A DNA stretch of 5,143 nt, from assembly GCA_903970295.1 (NCBI GenBank), contig CAJCHQ010000729.1:1-5143 (forward strand), given 5' to 3'. The DNA comes from Bryobacterales bacterium. GTDB lineage: Bacteria; Cyanobacteriota; Vampirovibrionia; Obscuribacterales; Obscuribacteraceae. Below the pieces are notes generated by a model. The model had not been told where the DNA came from and searched no databases. It saw only the letters and a list, made by a program, of their open reading frames with translations. Below are positions 1 to 5,143 of this stretch, one piece after another (the stretch's first letter is position 1; every line of letters begins with the position of its first letter). A program made the position numbers and the translations under genes.

Positions 1-252
1 CGCCCCGCCGGCTCGTCACTGTGGAGAACTTGTTCGTTTCGCGTGATTTTCGGTCTCAGGGCGTCGTAACACGACTGCTGAACTCGGTCGAAGAAGCGAT
101 TGAATCTTTTTGCCCCGATCAACTGCACATCCAATGCGCCGCCGCAAACCGCGCGGCGGTAGGTTTACGCCAAACTCGGATACCAACAGTCGATGATATC
201 CCATATCAAGCAGTACCAGTCACCTGAACCAAACCGTGACGCTCCGAAGTAA
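1..252 (+). pseudogene. GNAT-family N-acetyltransferase, C-terminal part, frameshifted (partial at left edge)
   Basis: GNAT enzymes transfer an acetyl group from acetyl-CoA to an amine; the substrate here cannot be told. The frame is open from position 3 with no stop, so the true start lies left of the window. It shows the family's strand 4 and motif A (VENLFVSRDFRSQGVVTRLL), whose acetyl-CoA loop R-S-Q-G-V-V matches R/Q-x-x-G-x-G/A except for the last residue. A helix follows, then strand 5 (QLHIQCAAANRAAV). At about 162 the frame stops resembling a GNAT and runs to a stop at 225-227. The frame beginning at 163 instead reads VYAKLGYQQSMISHIKQY, the expected motif B (Y-x-K-L-G-Y) and C-terminal strand, and ends at TAA 250-252. 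The family spacing Asn-x6-Tyr is restored if two bases are missing near 162. This is either a real pseudogene or a sequence error. The GTG at 21 is an internal valine codon, not a credible start. Confidence 0.8.
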
Positions 253-341
253 TCACAGCACCTTTTTTTCGTGCCGAAATAGTCAAAAATGAACAGTGCT
301 TTCCTTAGATCAACGGGATCACCTGGCGCGTTTCCGTCCGT

Positions 342-1604
342 CTATTTTTCTAGAGAATTGTTCTTGGTGGCAACAGCGTCACGCAAAAAACTTATGGCAC
401 GCAGCAGCTGCTTGTCTTTCAACTCCTTCGGATCAAGCTTGAATGTTTCTAAAAACCATGGGCCTTTTCCTTCCATACGGTCCCGAGCACTCAACGCTAC
501 TTCAATGTCTGGTGAGATGCCCTTGGAGGTGAGTTCTTTCTGATTAGGAGTGAGCCAGCGTGCAACCGAAATATCAATTTCCGAACCATCGTCGAACCTG
601 TTGACCGCCTGGATCAGACCGGCGAAGTCGCCACAAGTGCGCTCACCCAAGACTGTCGCTCTGCCGTTATCCTGCAAAGCCGCTGTGAGAATTTCGGCCC
701 CTTCGGCTGTACCTTTGTCGATCAGCAGAACGAGCATCTGTTGAGTGATTTGATTGCCAGAGGCGCGCTTCGGGAGAACATAACCATTTCTATCGATGAA
801 GTTATAAATACATTGCTTGCGATCATCCAGAAATAGATCGGCGACTGCGAACGCATTCATTAGCAGGCCGCCGGGATTCCTGCGCAAGTCGAGAATCAGG
901 GCGTCGCAATCATGCAACTTGCGAACAGCTGTACGCACCTGCTCCACCGTATCGACGGAACTGAAATTATCGAGGCCAAGGTAACCTAGATTTCCTGGTA
1001 GCCAGGTCACCGTTGCCACCGACTGCAAGGGCAGAACTGCTTTAAGCACACTGATCGTACGGACAACGGAATCGTCTTCTATGGTAAGCACCACCTCGGA
1101 ATTCGCTGGTCCCACCATGCGTTGTTTGATTTGGTCTATTGATAATCCTTTGATCGACTCTCCGTTCACTTGTAAAATCTGATTACCGGCGCGAATGCCG
1201 GCTTTGAATGCCGGACTGTCATCAGTGACATTCATGATGATGGTGTTCTTGCTGTTGTCGACGAAGAGGTGCATGCCGAGACCCACATACCTCCCATCGC
1301 GATCAGTACTGTCGTTATCAGGATGGTGCGGCAGGCGAAGCTTGGTTTTAGGATCACCGAGGCTAGCCAACATACTCCCGATAGCGACGCGCGCATCATC
1401 GATAGTGATTAGCTTGCCGTCATACCGATGCTCCCATCGATGCCAATTCTGTCCGTTAAATTTTGGGTCGTAATAGTCGTTTTCGACAAGCTTCCATGCC
1501 CTGGAGTAAAGCTCGTTCGGTGTGAGGGCGCTTTTCGCGTCTTGTGCAGACGCGCCGATGACGAGGAACAACCAGCAAAATATCAAAACTGAGGTCAGGC
1601 GCAT
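342..1604 (-). CDS. S41-family (C-terminal processing peptidase-like) exported PDZ protein, probably catalytically inactive
   Basis: This 420-residue protein has the layout of CtpA/Tsp peptidases, which trim or degrade envelope proteins. Residues 1-20 form a signal peptide ending ASA-QD. Residues 27-90 are the N-terminal helical domain (YYDPKFNG; SMLASLGDP). Residues 104-178 are a PDZ domain (YVGLGMHLF; SPAFKAGIRAGNQILQVNG). Residues 195-369 form the protease core, with GYLGLDNF at 207, LILDLRRNPGG at 236 and KGISPDIEV at 361. Aligned by eye to E. coli Tsp (Ser430, Asp441, Lys455), the catalytic positions are Glu301, Asp312 and Asp326, so nucleophile and general base are both lost. The cluster usually reading S-A-S-A-S-E-I is T-A-E-G-A-E-I. 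The ATG at 1604 is chosen because AAGGA lies 5 bases upstream (1610-1614) and a signal peptide begins there. A longer frame starting with TTG at 1691 would overlap the upstream gene and bury the signal. The fold is secure; loss of activity is inferred from the residues. Confidence 0.92.
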   Translation of the reverse strand: MRLTSVLIFCWLFLVIGASAQDAKSALTPNELYSRAWKLVENDYYDPKFNGQNWHRWEHRYDGKLITIDDARVAIGSMLASLGDPKTKLRLPHHPDNDSTDRDGRYVGLGMHLFVDNSKNTIIMNVTDDSPAFKAGIRAGNQILQVNGESIKGLSIDQIKQRMVGPANSEVVLTIEDDSVVRTISVLKAVLPLQSVATVTWLPGNLGYLGLDNFSSVDTVEQVRTAVRKLHDCDALILDLRRNPGGLLMNAFAVADLFLDDRKQCIYNFIDRNGYVLPKRASGNQITQQMLVLLIDKGTAEGAEILTAALQDNGRATVLGERTCGDFAGLIQAVNRFDDGSEIDISVARWLTPNQKELTSKGISPDIEVALSARDRMEGKGPWFLETFKLDPKELKDKQLLRAISFLRDAVATKNNSLEK

Positions 1605-1609
1605 GTTGT

Positions 1610-1614
1610 TCCTT
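1610..1614 (-). promoter_or_regulatory. Shine-Dalgarno site of the S41 homologue
   Basis: AAGGA sits 5 bases upstream of the ATG at 1604, inside the 20-bp gap after the lipoprotein stop codon. It decides the start against the longer frame reaching 1691, and it suggests independent translation initiation on a shared mRNA. The leader AAGGAACAAC resembles the one before the hydrolase gene (CAGGAACAA). Confidence 0.7.
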
Positions 1615-1624
1615 GAAAAGTCGT

Positions 1625-2155
1625 CTATTTCAATCGACCCGCCGGTAATGATTCTCTGACGTGAATACCATCGCTTGTTCGGAAATCGCAATTTTCGTCG
1701 AGCATTCCGATAAAGGTCGTTCTCAGCTTTTGCAGTGCCTTCATTTTGGGATCGGGATACTCTCCTGAAGGTTCTACCAGAGCACCCTTGCTAAAATCCA
1801 GCAACTGGGTGTTGTCTTGCCCGCTGACTTCGTGAGCAATGATCAAGTAAGGACCACCGAGCTTACTTTTCGGCACCCAATCCAAGCGCATATTTGGTTT
1901 ACCTCCGGTTTGCGCTGAAGGCTGCACGGAAAACGTTTTGCCATCGCAACTTCCATGGAGACGATACTCGAACTCGCCCAAGTATGGATGCGACGGACGT
2001 ACGTCAAGCATCCCAGACCCTCCGGGCAGTTTGAAACGATATTCGTCCCATTGATAGCTTTTGGAATCTTCGCAACCAGCGATGGTCAAAGAGATCGCCG
2101 TTGCCGATAAAGCCAAAGCAAACCAAGGTTGATGATGTTCTCTTCGTGGAGGCAC
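1625..2155 (-). CDS. Predicted lipoprotein of unknown function
   Basis: I do not recognise a family for this 176-residue protein. The N-terminus is a type II signal peptide: a basic stretch (PRREHH), a hydrophobic core (residues 11-24) and a lipobox L-T-I-A-G-C with the lipidated cysteine at 28. It should be anchored in an envelope membrane after processing by Lgt and LspA. The mature part is soluble and probably beta-rich at first (YRFKLPGGSGMLDV, EFEYRLHG), with a helix near residues 137-152. Cys70 and Cys156 are its only other cysteines and could form a disulfide. GTG at 2155 is the only reasonable start: an in-frame TGA lies 12 bases upstream, and later TTG codons would remove the charged n-region. 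A GGAG lies only 2 bases before the GTG, too close for normal ribosome binding, so initiation may be leaderless or weak. The stop is 20 bp from the S41 start, indicating co-transcription. A partner role with the S41 protein is inferred from position only. Confidence 0.78.
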   Translation of the reverse strand: MPPRREHHQPWFALALSATAISLTIAGCEDSKSYQWDEYRFKLPGGSGMLDVRPSHPYLGEFEYRLHGSCDGKTFSVQPSAQTGGKPNMRLDWVPKSKLGGPYLIIAHEVSGQDNTQLLDFSKGALVEPSGEYPDPKMKALQKLRTTFIGMLDENCDFRTSDGIHVRESLPAGRLK

Positions 2156-2161
2156 AACTCC

Positions 2162-2167
2162 ATAATA
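2162..2167 (-). promoter_or_regulatory. Possible -10 box for the lipoprotein-S41 operon
   Basis: On the minus strand TATTAT (one mismatch to TATAAT) ends 6 bases before the GTG start at 2155. Transcription from it would begin at or next to the start codon, giving a leaderless message, which fits the lack of a well-spaced ribosome binding site. No good -35 hexamer is visible 15-19 bases upstream, so this is weak evidence. Confidence 0.25.
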
Positions 2168-2220
2168 TCAATTTTGCACCTCGTACCGACGCACTTCGAT
2201 TCGAACCCTCGTCAGTAGAT

Positions 2221-2240
2221 GGCGAGTGATATCACTTGCC
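2221..2240. promoter_or_regulatory. 20-bp near-perfect palindrome, candidate operator
   Basis: GGCGAGTGATATCACTTGCC reads the same on both strands except at one symmetric pair (9 of 10 half-site positions match), and its central 12 bases are a perfect palindrome. It lies in the 138-bp gap between the hydrolase stop and the lipoprotein GTG, centred about 75 bp upstream of that start. A gapless palindrome of this length is typical of a site for a dimeric transcription factor. It could instead fold in RNA as an 8-bp stem with a tetraloop, but no U-tract follows on the minus strand, so it is not a standard terminator. The regulator is unknown. Confidence 0.45.
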
Positions 2241-2259
2241 GTTCGCTCCAATGGGAACG
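2240..2259. repeat. Imperfect inverted repeat next to the palindrome
   Basis: CGTTC (2240-2244) and GAACG (2255-2259) can pair as a 5-bp stem with a 10-base loop, directly abutting the 20-bp palindrome. It lies about 35 bases downstream of the hydrolase stop on the minus strand and might contribute to mRNA 3' end formation. No T-run follows, so a terminator call is not made. Confidence 0.25.
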
Positions 2260-2293
2260 CAGGGCGTGATTCGCATAGCCAGCTAAGGACACG

Positions 2294-3385
2294 TTACTTA
2301 GTGATCGTGCCACCAAGGTCGGCAATATTTTGTTGAAAGGTCTTCAGTCGAATCTGGCTGTCATTACCATGTTCGATCATCCAATCGGCAACGGCGTTTA
2401 CCGTTGCAACGCGCATGTAGCAAGTTTCCAATTGCAAGTGACCGAAATTTCCACGCCAGGCGAGAGTTTGATCGTCTGACTTCATGTTGTTCATCAAATC
2501 AGTCACGTGCTTCGGAGAGATGCAGCCATCCGCGCTGCCTTGCAAAATCAAGACAGCCAATTGTGGGCTGGTTTCCTTGCCCCACTTGTCTGTTTTGTCG
2601 ACGAACAAATCGGTGGCGATCAATGCACCCAGCGGCAGTTTTTTCACGATTAGCGGATCGTCCATCATTTCCGCCTGCACGTCCGGCTTATTAGAACAGA
2701 GTTCGGCAAAGAAGGAACTCATATCGAATTCATGACTCGGTCGAATCACCGCTTTGATTCCCTGCCGGATTTGTCCCTTTCCTGCATACATGTCCTTATT
2801 GACTCGCACCGCCGGTGCCGACAAGATGATCCCCTTAATTAAATCGGGATGCTCCGACGCCAGTTTCAAGCAAAAAGTGCAACCAAGGCTTTCACCCATC
2901 GCAATTATGCGAGTATCCGGATATTTGTTCCTCACCAACTGTGCCAGCTGCACTATCTCTTCGTAGCTCTTCTCGTGGTTAACTTTGCTTCGATCATCAT
3001 CGGCGGTGCTGAATTGTTTCTTCTCATCGAAGCGACAACGTCCGAAGCCACGCATATCCATCGATACAAAGTCAACCCCATTAACGGCTAGAGTGCGCGC
3101 AAGCACTCTAAATCGCCGACCATGCAAAGTCAGTCCGTGCACACCTATCACCACTGCTTTAGGCGGCATACCAACTGGCGACCACTCATAGGTCGGAATA
3201 TTGAGAGCTTTGGTATACTCACCGTCTTCAGTGTAAGCATATTTAGCGGCTAGCTCCGGCTTGATTATTTCTTTTGACGGGTCGGGCATGGTGCTCTCGT
3301 CTGCTTGTGAGGCGCCAGACCAACAAACAAAAACAGTCGAGGTCAGTATTAGAGCCGCTAGCTTTGCGGAAAAAAATCGTTTCAA
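2294..3385 (-). CDS. Exported alpha/beta hydrolase, serine aminopeptidase S33 / lysophospholipase-like
   Basis: This 363-residue serine hydrolase resembles the Hydrolase_4 (S33, monoacylglycerol lipase-like) group. These enzymes cleave esters or small amides; the substrate cannot be told. Residues 1-28 are a signal peptide (MKRFF, hydrophobic core, ASQA-DE), so the enzyme should act outside the cytoplasm. The fold's landmarks come in order: the oxyanion-hole motif VIGVHGLTLHG (79-89), DMRGFGRC (110-117), nucleophile elbow G-E-S-L-G with Ser166, a cap region at about 193-275, the acid Asp286 in LILQGSADG and the base His316 in NFGH. The triad is complete, so activity is expected. The start is TTG at 3385: AGGA lies 4 bases upstream (3390-3393), and this start gives a full signal peptide with a Lys-Arg n-region. 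The gene runs in the same direction as the lipoprotein and S41 genes but is 138 bp away from them, so it may be a separate transcript. Confidence 0.9.
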   Translation of the reverse strand: MKRFFSAKLAALILTSTVFVCWSGASQADESTMPDPSKEIIKPELAAKYAYTEDGEYTKALNIPTYEWSPVGMPPKAVVIGVHGLTLHGRRFRVLARTLAVNGVDFVSMDMRGFGRCRFDEKKQFSTADDDRSKVNHEKSYEEIVQLAQLVRNKYPDTRIIAMGESLGCTFCLKLASEHPDLIKGIILSAPAVRVNKDMYAGKGQIRQGIKAVIRPSHEFDMSSFFAELCSNKPDVQAEMMDDPLIVKKLPLGALIATDLFVDKTDKWGKETSPQLAVLILQGSADGCISPKHVTDLMNNMKSDDQTLAWRGNFGHLQLETCYMRVATVNAVADWMIEHGNDSQIRLKTFQQNIADLGGTITK

Positions 3386-3389
3386 TTGT

Positions 3390-3393
3390 TCCT
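3390..3393 (-). promoter_or_regulatory. Shine-Dalgarno site supporting a TTG start
   Basis: AGGA (within GGCAGGA) is 4 bases upstream of the TTG at 3385 on the minus strand. It supports the rare TTG as the true start of the hydrolase; no ATG or GTG nearby would preserve the signal peptide. Confidence 0.6.
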
Positions 3394-3560
3394 GCCTCTC
3401 GAGAGTTTTTGTTAGCAGGGCTTATTGCTGCTGCACGAACTCACGAGTTTAGTCGATTCGCACCGGTAATATCTGAGTATTATGTCACTCTGATAATGCT
3501 TTAGAGATGATCCTTCGTAACAGCTCAATAGCGCGAACCTGCAATCGGCTGACACCAGGG

Positions 3561-3610
3561 TGGGCTGGGTTTCATCATCCCAAGACAAGAGGCATCGAAG
3601 ATTCAGCCCA
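3561..3610. repeat. Inverted repeat TGGGCTG / CAGCCCA
   Basis: The two 7-base arms (3561-3567 and 3604-3610) are perfectly complementary around a 36-base loop. Inside the loop, TGGG (3566-3569) and CCCA (3579-3582) can pair as an alternative, competing stem. No T-run follows on either strand, so it is not a terminator of the common type. Confidence 0.3.
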
Positions 3611-3738
3611 GCGCAAGTTAATTGATGGTCGAAAATGCTAAAGCCTAAGCAAAGCTGGAGATTAGGCCGTTGCCAGGTAGGGAGTCGAATCAAATGCTAT
3701 TGTGGCGAGCCACTAGACCCCGGCCACTTTAACCGACT

Positions 3739-4542
3739 GTGAAAATTGACGATTTATCGATCGCTGCACCATGCACGAGCGACTGGAACAAAATGCAAGG
3801 CAACGAACAAGTACGCCACTGCAGCGACTGTTCGCTGAGAGTGTACAACCTGTCAGCCATGACCAAAGCAGAAGCTGACTTTCTATTTGCCAACAGCTCT
3901 GGCAAATTGTGCGTTCGGCTTTTCCGCAGAAGTGATGGAACTGTCATTCTAGACAATTGCCCGGTTGGTCTGCGGCGCCTCCGCGACAAAATGATAAGCT
4001 CGCTGCGGGTTGTCGCCGCCACGATTGCGGCAGCTATCTCGTGTGTTGCAGCTTTCGCTGACGAAAAAGCAGAAGAATCAAAACCAGCAAAAGATCCTCG
4101 TCCAGGAATTCGCTTCACGTGGACTCTTTCTGAAAGTGGACCCACTGAACGCGTACCCATCTCGGTACCAAAAAAACAGCCACAAATTGCGCTGGGCAGC
4201 ATCGATCGGTTTGCTGTATGGGGCAACTCCATGAAATATCCCGAACTGGGCAAAGACTGGTCGGCGTCAGACCTTTTTACCGCGAGCGTGGAGTATGCGG
4301 AGAAAGGACAAAGCAAACTTGCCGAAGCTGCTTTTCAAAATGCGCTTGCTTCGAGTTCGTTGCCGGACGGCGATCCTATGTTACGAGAGTTCATTTCGAT
4401 CGAATACGCAAAACTGCTGAAGCGGATGGGTCGCAAGAGCGAAGCAGCTATCATTCTCGATCAAAATCGGTTGAAACCCACGCAATCAAAATCGGTGATT
4501 GAAGGATTGTTGCGACAAGACACAACCTCACAGAGTCCATGA
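3739..4542 (+). CDS. Cysteine-rich-domain membrane protein with TPR-like C-terminus, function unknown
   Basis: The 267-residue protein has three parts. Residues 1-80 form a small cysteine-rich domain: PC at 11-12, W16, HCSDC (C28, C31), VYNLSAMT at 35-42, LCVRLFRR (C58) and NCPVGLRRLR (C74). I recall this type of domain, with PC, W, C-x2-C and a later Cys, in many uncharacterised proteins of Acidobacteriota, Planctomycetota and Bacteroidota; the paired cysteines suggest metal or Fe-S binding, which is unproven. Residues 86-107 are a hydrophobic segment (VVAATIAAAISCVAAF) after a basic stretch, predicting a cytoplasmic N-terminus and an exported C-terminus. After a Lys/Pro-rich linker, residues 175-245 look like paired TPR helices (LFTASVEYAEKGQSKLAEAAF; YAKLLKRMGRKSEAAIIL). 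GTG at 3739 is the first possible start after an in-frame TAA, and the usual domain N-terminus begins there. No ribosome binding site is visible. No partner gene is evident. Confidence 0.85.
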   Translation: MKIDDLSIAAPCTSDWNKMQGNEQVRHCSDCSLRVYNLSAMTKAEADFLFANSSGKLCVRLFRRSDGTVILDNCPVGLRRLRDKMISSLRVVAATIAAAISCVAAFADEKAEESKPAKDPRPGIRFTWTLSESGPTERVPISVPKKQPQIALGSIDRFAVWGNSMKYPELGKDWSASDLFTASVEYAEKGQSKLAEAAFQNALASSSLPDGDPMLREFISIEYAKLLKRMGRKSEAAIILDQNRLKPTQSKSVIEGLLRQDTTSQSP

Positions 4543-4553
4543 CGCAGATGGCA

Positions 4554-4569
4554 GGCTCGCAAGCAAGCC
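4554..4569. terminator. Small hairpin between convergent genes
   Basis: GGCTCGC (4554-4560) and GCAAGCC (4563-4569) form a 7-bp stem, with one mismatch or wobble depending on strand, around an AA/TT loop. It lies within the 30-bp gap between two convergent stop codons, where a shared terminator is expected. Neither side has the T-run of an intrinsic terminator, so the function is uncertain. Confidence 0.3.
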
Positions 4570-4572
4570 GCG

Positions 4573-5143
4573 CTATGGCACGAGCTTCGACTGACCGCTG
4601 CGGTATCGAGTCTGGGTGCGTGAAATTGCACAGAGCGGGCAAACCTCTGAGCACCAATGTCGCGGATAGACATTAGCTTGCGGCCATCCATGCCAATCCT
4701 CCAAATGTCCCTTCAATGCCTTCTGCGTATCACTTACCGCTTGTTCAATATAGAGAGTAGGAAGCTGCGAAAGACTTTTGGACACTTGCCCGGAAAGTTT
4801 AGTATCGGCCGACTTCGCTTTCTCTTCGAGCAAGCGGCTCCTTTTTGCAGCCCAATCGTAGTAAGCTGCAGCTTGCTTATAGTCGCCGTTATGTTCTGAT
4901 ATCGCGCCGAGATTATAAGCGGCTATCTGCGCATACAAAGGCTGATTCTTGAGCACATATTCGTTCAGCTGCACACTCTGCTTGGTGAATCCCGCTTTCC
5001 ATAATCGCGTCGCCGCGTTTAGAAGTGTTTCTGGGTCTTTGGCTTTGTGCCTGTAGGTAAGTCTGAAGTAGTCATCTACCTGGCTGCGCAATTTTGCCAC
5101 TGTCGATTTAGCGGCTTGCGTGTAAGCTGAAGTATCTGAGTCG
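4573..5143 (-). CDS. TPR-repeat protein (N-terminus beyond right edge)
   Basis: The frame is open to the window edge, so the real start lies outside; 189 C-terminal residues are seen. The GTG at 5100 is probably an internal valine codon, because the coding-like sequence (AYTQAAKST) continues upstream of it. A clear TPR motif, YNLGAISEHNGDYKQAAAYYDWA, matches the consensus G-x3-x4-G-x-Y-x2-A-x3-Y, and a weaker one precedes it (LLNAATRLWKAGFTKQSVQL). A charged helix (RLLEEKAKSADTKL) follows, then a long amphipathic helix (LYIEQAVSDTQKALKGHLEDW). TPR arrays bind other proteins, but the partner cannot be told. The last 43 or so residues are unlike the rest: they hold the cluster C-S-E-V-C-P-L-C and end in a basic tail. 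They may be a genuine extension or read-through after a frameshift. The gene faces the preceding plus-strand gene across 30 bp. Confidence 0.8.
   Translation of the reverse strand, partial: DSDTSAYTQAAKSTVAKLRSQVDDYFRLTYRHKAKDPETLLNAATRLWKAGFTKQSVQLNEYVLKNQPLYAQIAAYNLGAISEHNGDYKQAAAYYDWAAKRSRLLEEKAKSADTKLSGQVSKSLSQLPTLYIEQAVSDTQKALKGHLEDWHGWPQANVYPRHWCSEVCPLCAISRTQTRYRSGQSKLVP

Larger units (their letters stand above)
3386..3738. other. Divergent intergenic region with several inverted repeats
   Basis: This 353-bp stretch separates the start of the minus-strand hydrolase from the start of the plus-strand cysteine-domain gene, so it should hold both promoters. I found no pair of hexamers good enough to call either one. 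An open frame on the minus strand (3412-3693) gives a composition unlike a protein and is not called. Inverted repeats are concentrated in 3561-3725: TGGGCTG/CAGCCCA, GCCTAA/TTAGGC (3643-3648, 3662-3667), GGCCG/CGGCC (3665-3669, 3721-3725) and GTGGC/GCCAC (3702-3706, 3709-3713). The second and third share bases 3665-3667 and so could not form together. They could be regulatory RNA structure, an unrecognised small RNA or chance. Confidence 0.5.

Noticed and set aside
258..300. GCAC-T7-C-GTGC and AGCAC/GTGCT pairings between the convergent GNAT and S41 genes
   Set aside because: Stems of only 4-5 bp, with the T-run inside the loop rather than after the stem; not a credible terminator on either strand.
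1605..1691. Longer S41 frame starting with TTG at 1691
   Set aside because: It would overlap the lipoprotein gene, place about 29 residues before the signal peptide, and ignore the good AAGGA site before the ATG at 1604.
2198..2207. tRNA T-loop-like GGTTCGAATC on the minus strand
   Set aside because: The flanking bases do not form a T-stem beyond the first pair, and no anticodon or D arm is visible upstream.
3412..3693. 93-codon open frame on the minus strand
   Set aside because: Cysteine- and serine-rich, low-complexity-looking translation, no recognisable motif or ribosome binding site, and it occupies the promoter region of two divergent genes.
3665..3725. tRNA-like stretch with GGCCG/CGGCC ends and TTCGACTCCC on the minus strand
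   Set aside because: The base before TTC is A rather than G, the T-stem does not pair, and no cloverleaf can be drawn on either strand.
3729..4316. 195-codon open frame on the minus strand
   Set aside because: It lies antisense to the well-supported cysteine-domain gene, and its translation shows no domain features.
1..5143. Mobile element, phage, defence system or CRISPR array
   Set aside because: No transposase, integrase, nuclease or repeat-spacer pattern was seen in any frame or strand.

Overview
The window looks like ordinary bacterial chromosome of roughly 50% G+C (estimated by eye). The genes are compact and include secreted or lipidated products, and several start codons are not ATG. 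No transposase, integrase, CRISPR array, rRNA or tRNA gene could be supported. The best lineage hint is the cysteine-rich N-terminal domain of the 3739-4542 gene. From memory, that type of domain is common in Acidobacteriota, Planctomycetota, Bacteroidota and non-photosynthetic Cyanobacteriota such as the Obscuribacter group. The Obscuribacter group is a tentative guess, not a determination.

Layout from left to right. (1) Positions 1-252, plus strand: the C-terminal half of a GNAT-type N-acetyltransferase that enters from beyond the left edge. Its reading frame breaks at about 162, and the family's typical C-terminal sequence continues in another frame to a stop at 252. (2) Positions 342-3385, minus strand: three genes for exported proteins, in transcription order. 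They are a secreted alpha/beta hydrolase with a complete Ser-Asp-His triad (TTG start), an unrecognised lipoprotein (GTG start), and a PDZ-containing S41 (C-terminal processing peptidase) homologue. The lipoprotein and S41 genes are 20 bp apart and are probably co-transcribed. A gap of 138 bp with a near-perfect 20-bp palindrome separates the hydrolase from the lipoprotein. (3) Positions 3386-3738: a divergent intergenic region with several inverted repeats and no convincing gene. (4) Positions 3739-4542, plus strand: a protein with a cysteine-rich domain, a membrane segment and a TPR-like helical C-terminus. (5) Positions 4573-5143, minus strand: a TPR-repeat protein cut by the right edge. 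It converges on the previous gene across 30 bp that hold a small hairpin.

The most interesting observation is that the S41 homologue keeps the family architecture but has Glu in place of the nucleophile Ser and Asp in place of the general-base Lys. It should therefore be a catalytically dead pseudoprotease, paired with an uncharacterised lipoprotein. The three minus-strand products all carry export signals, so they probably act at the cell envelope. A shared pathway is an inference from position only.
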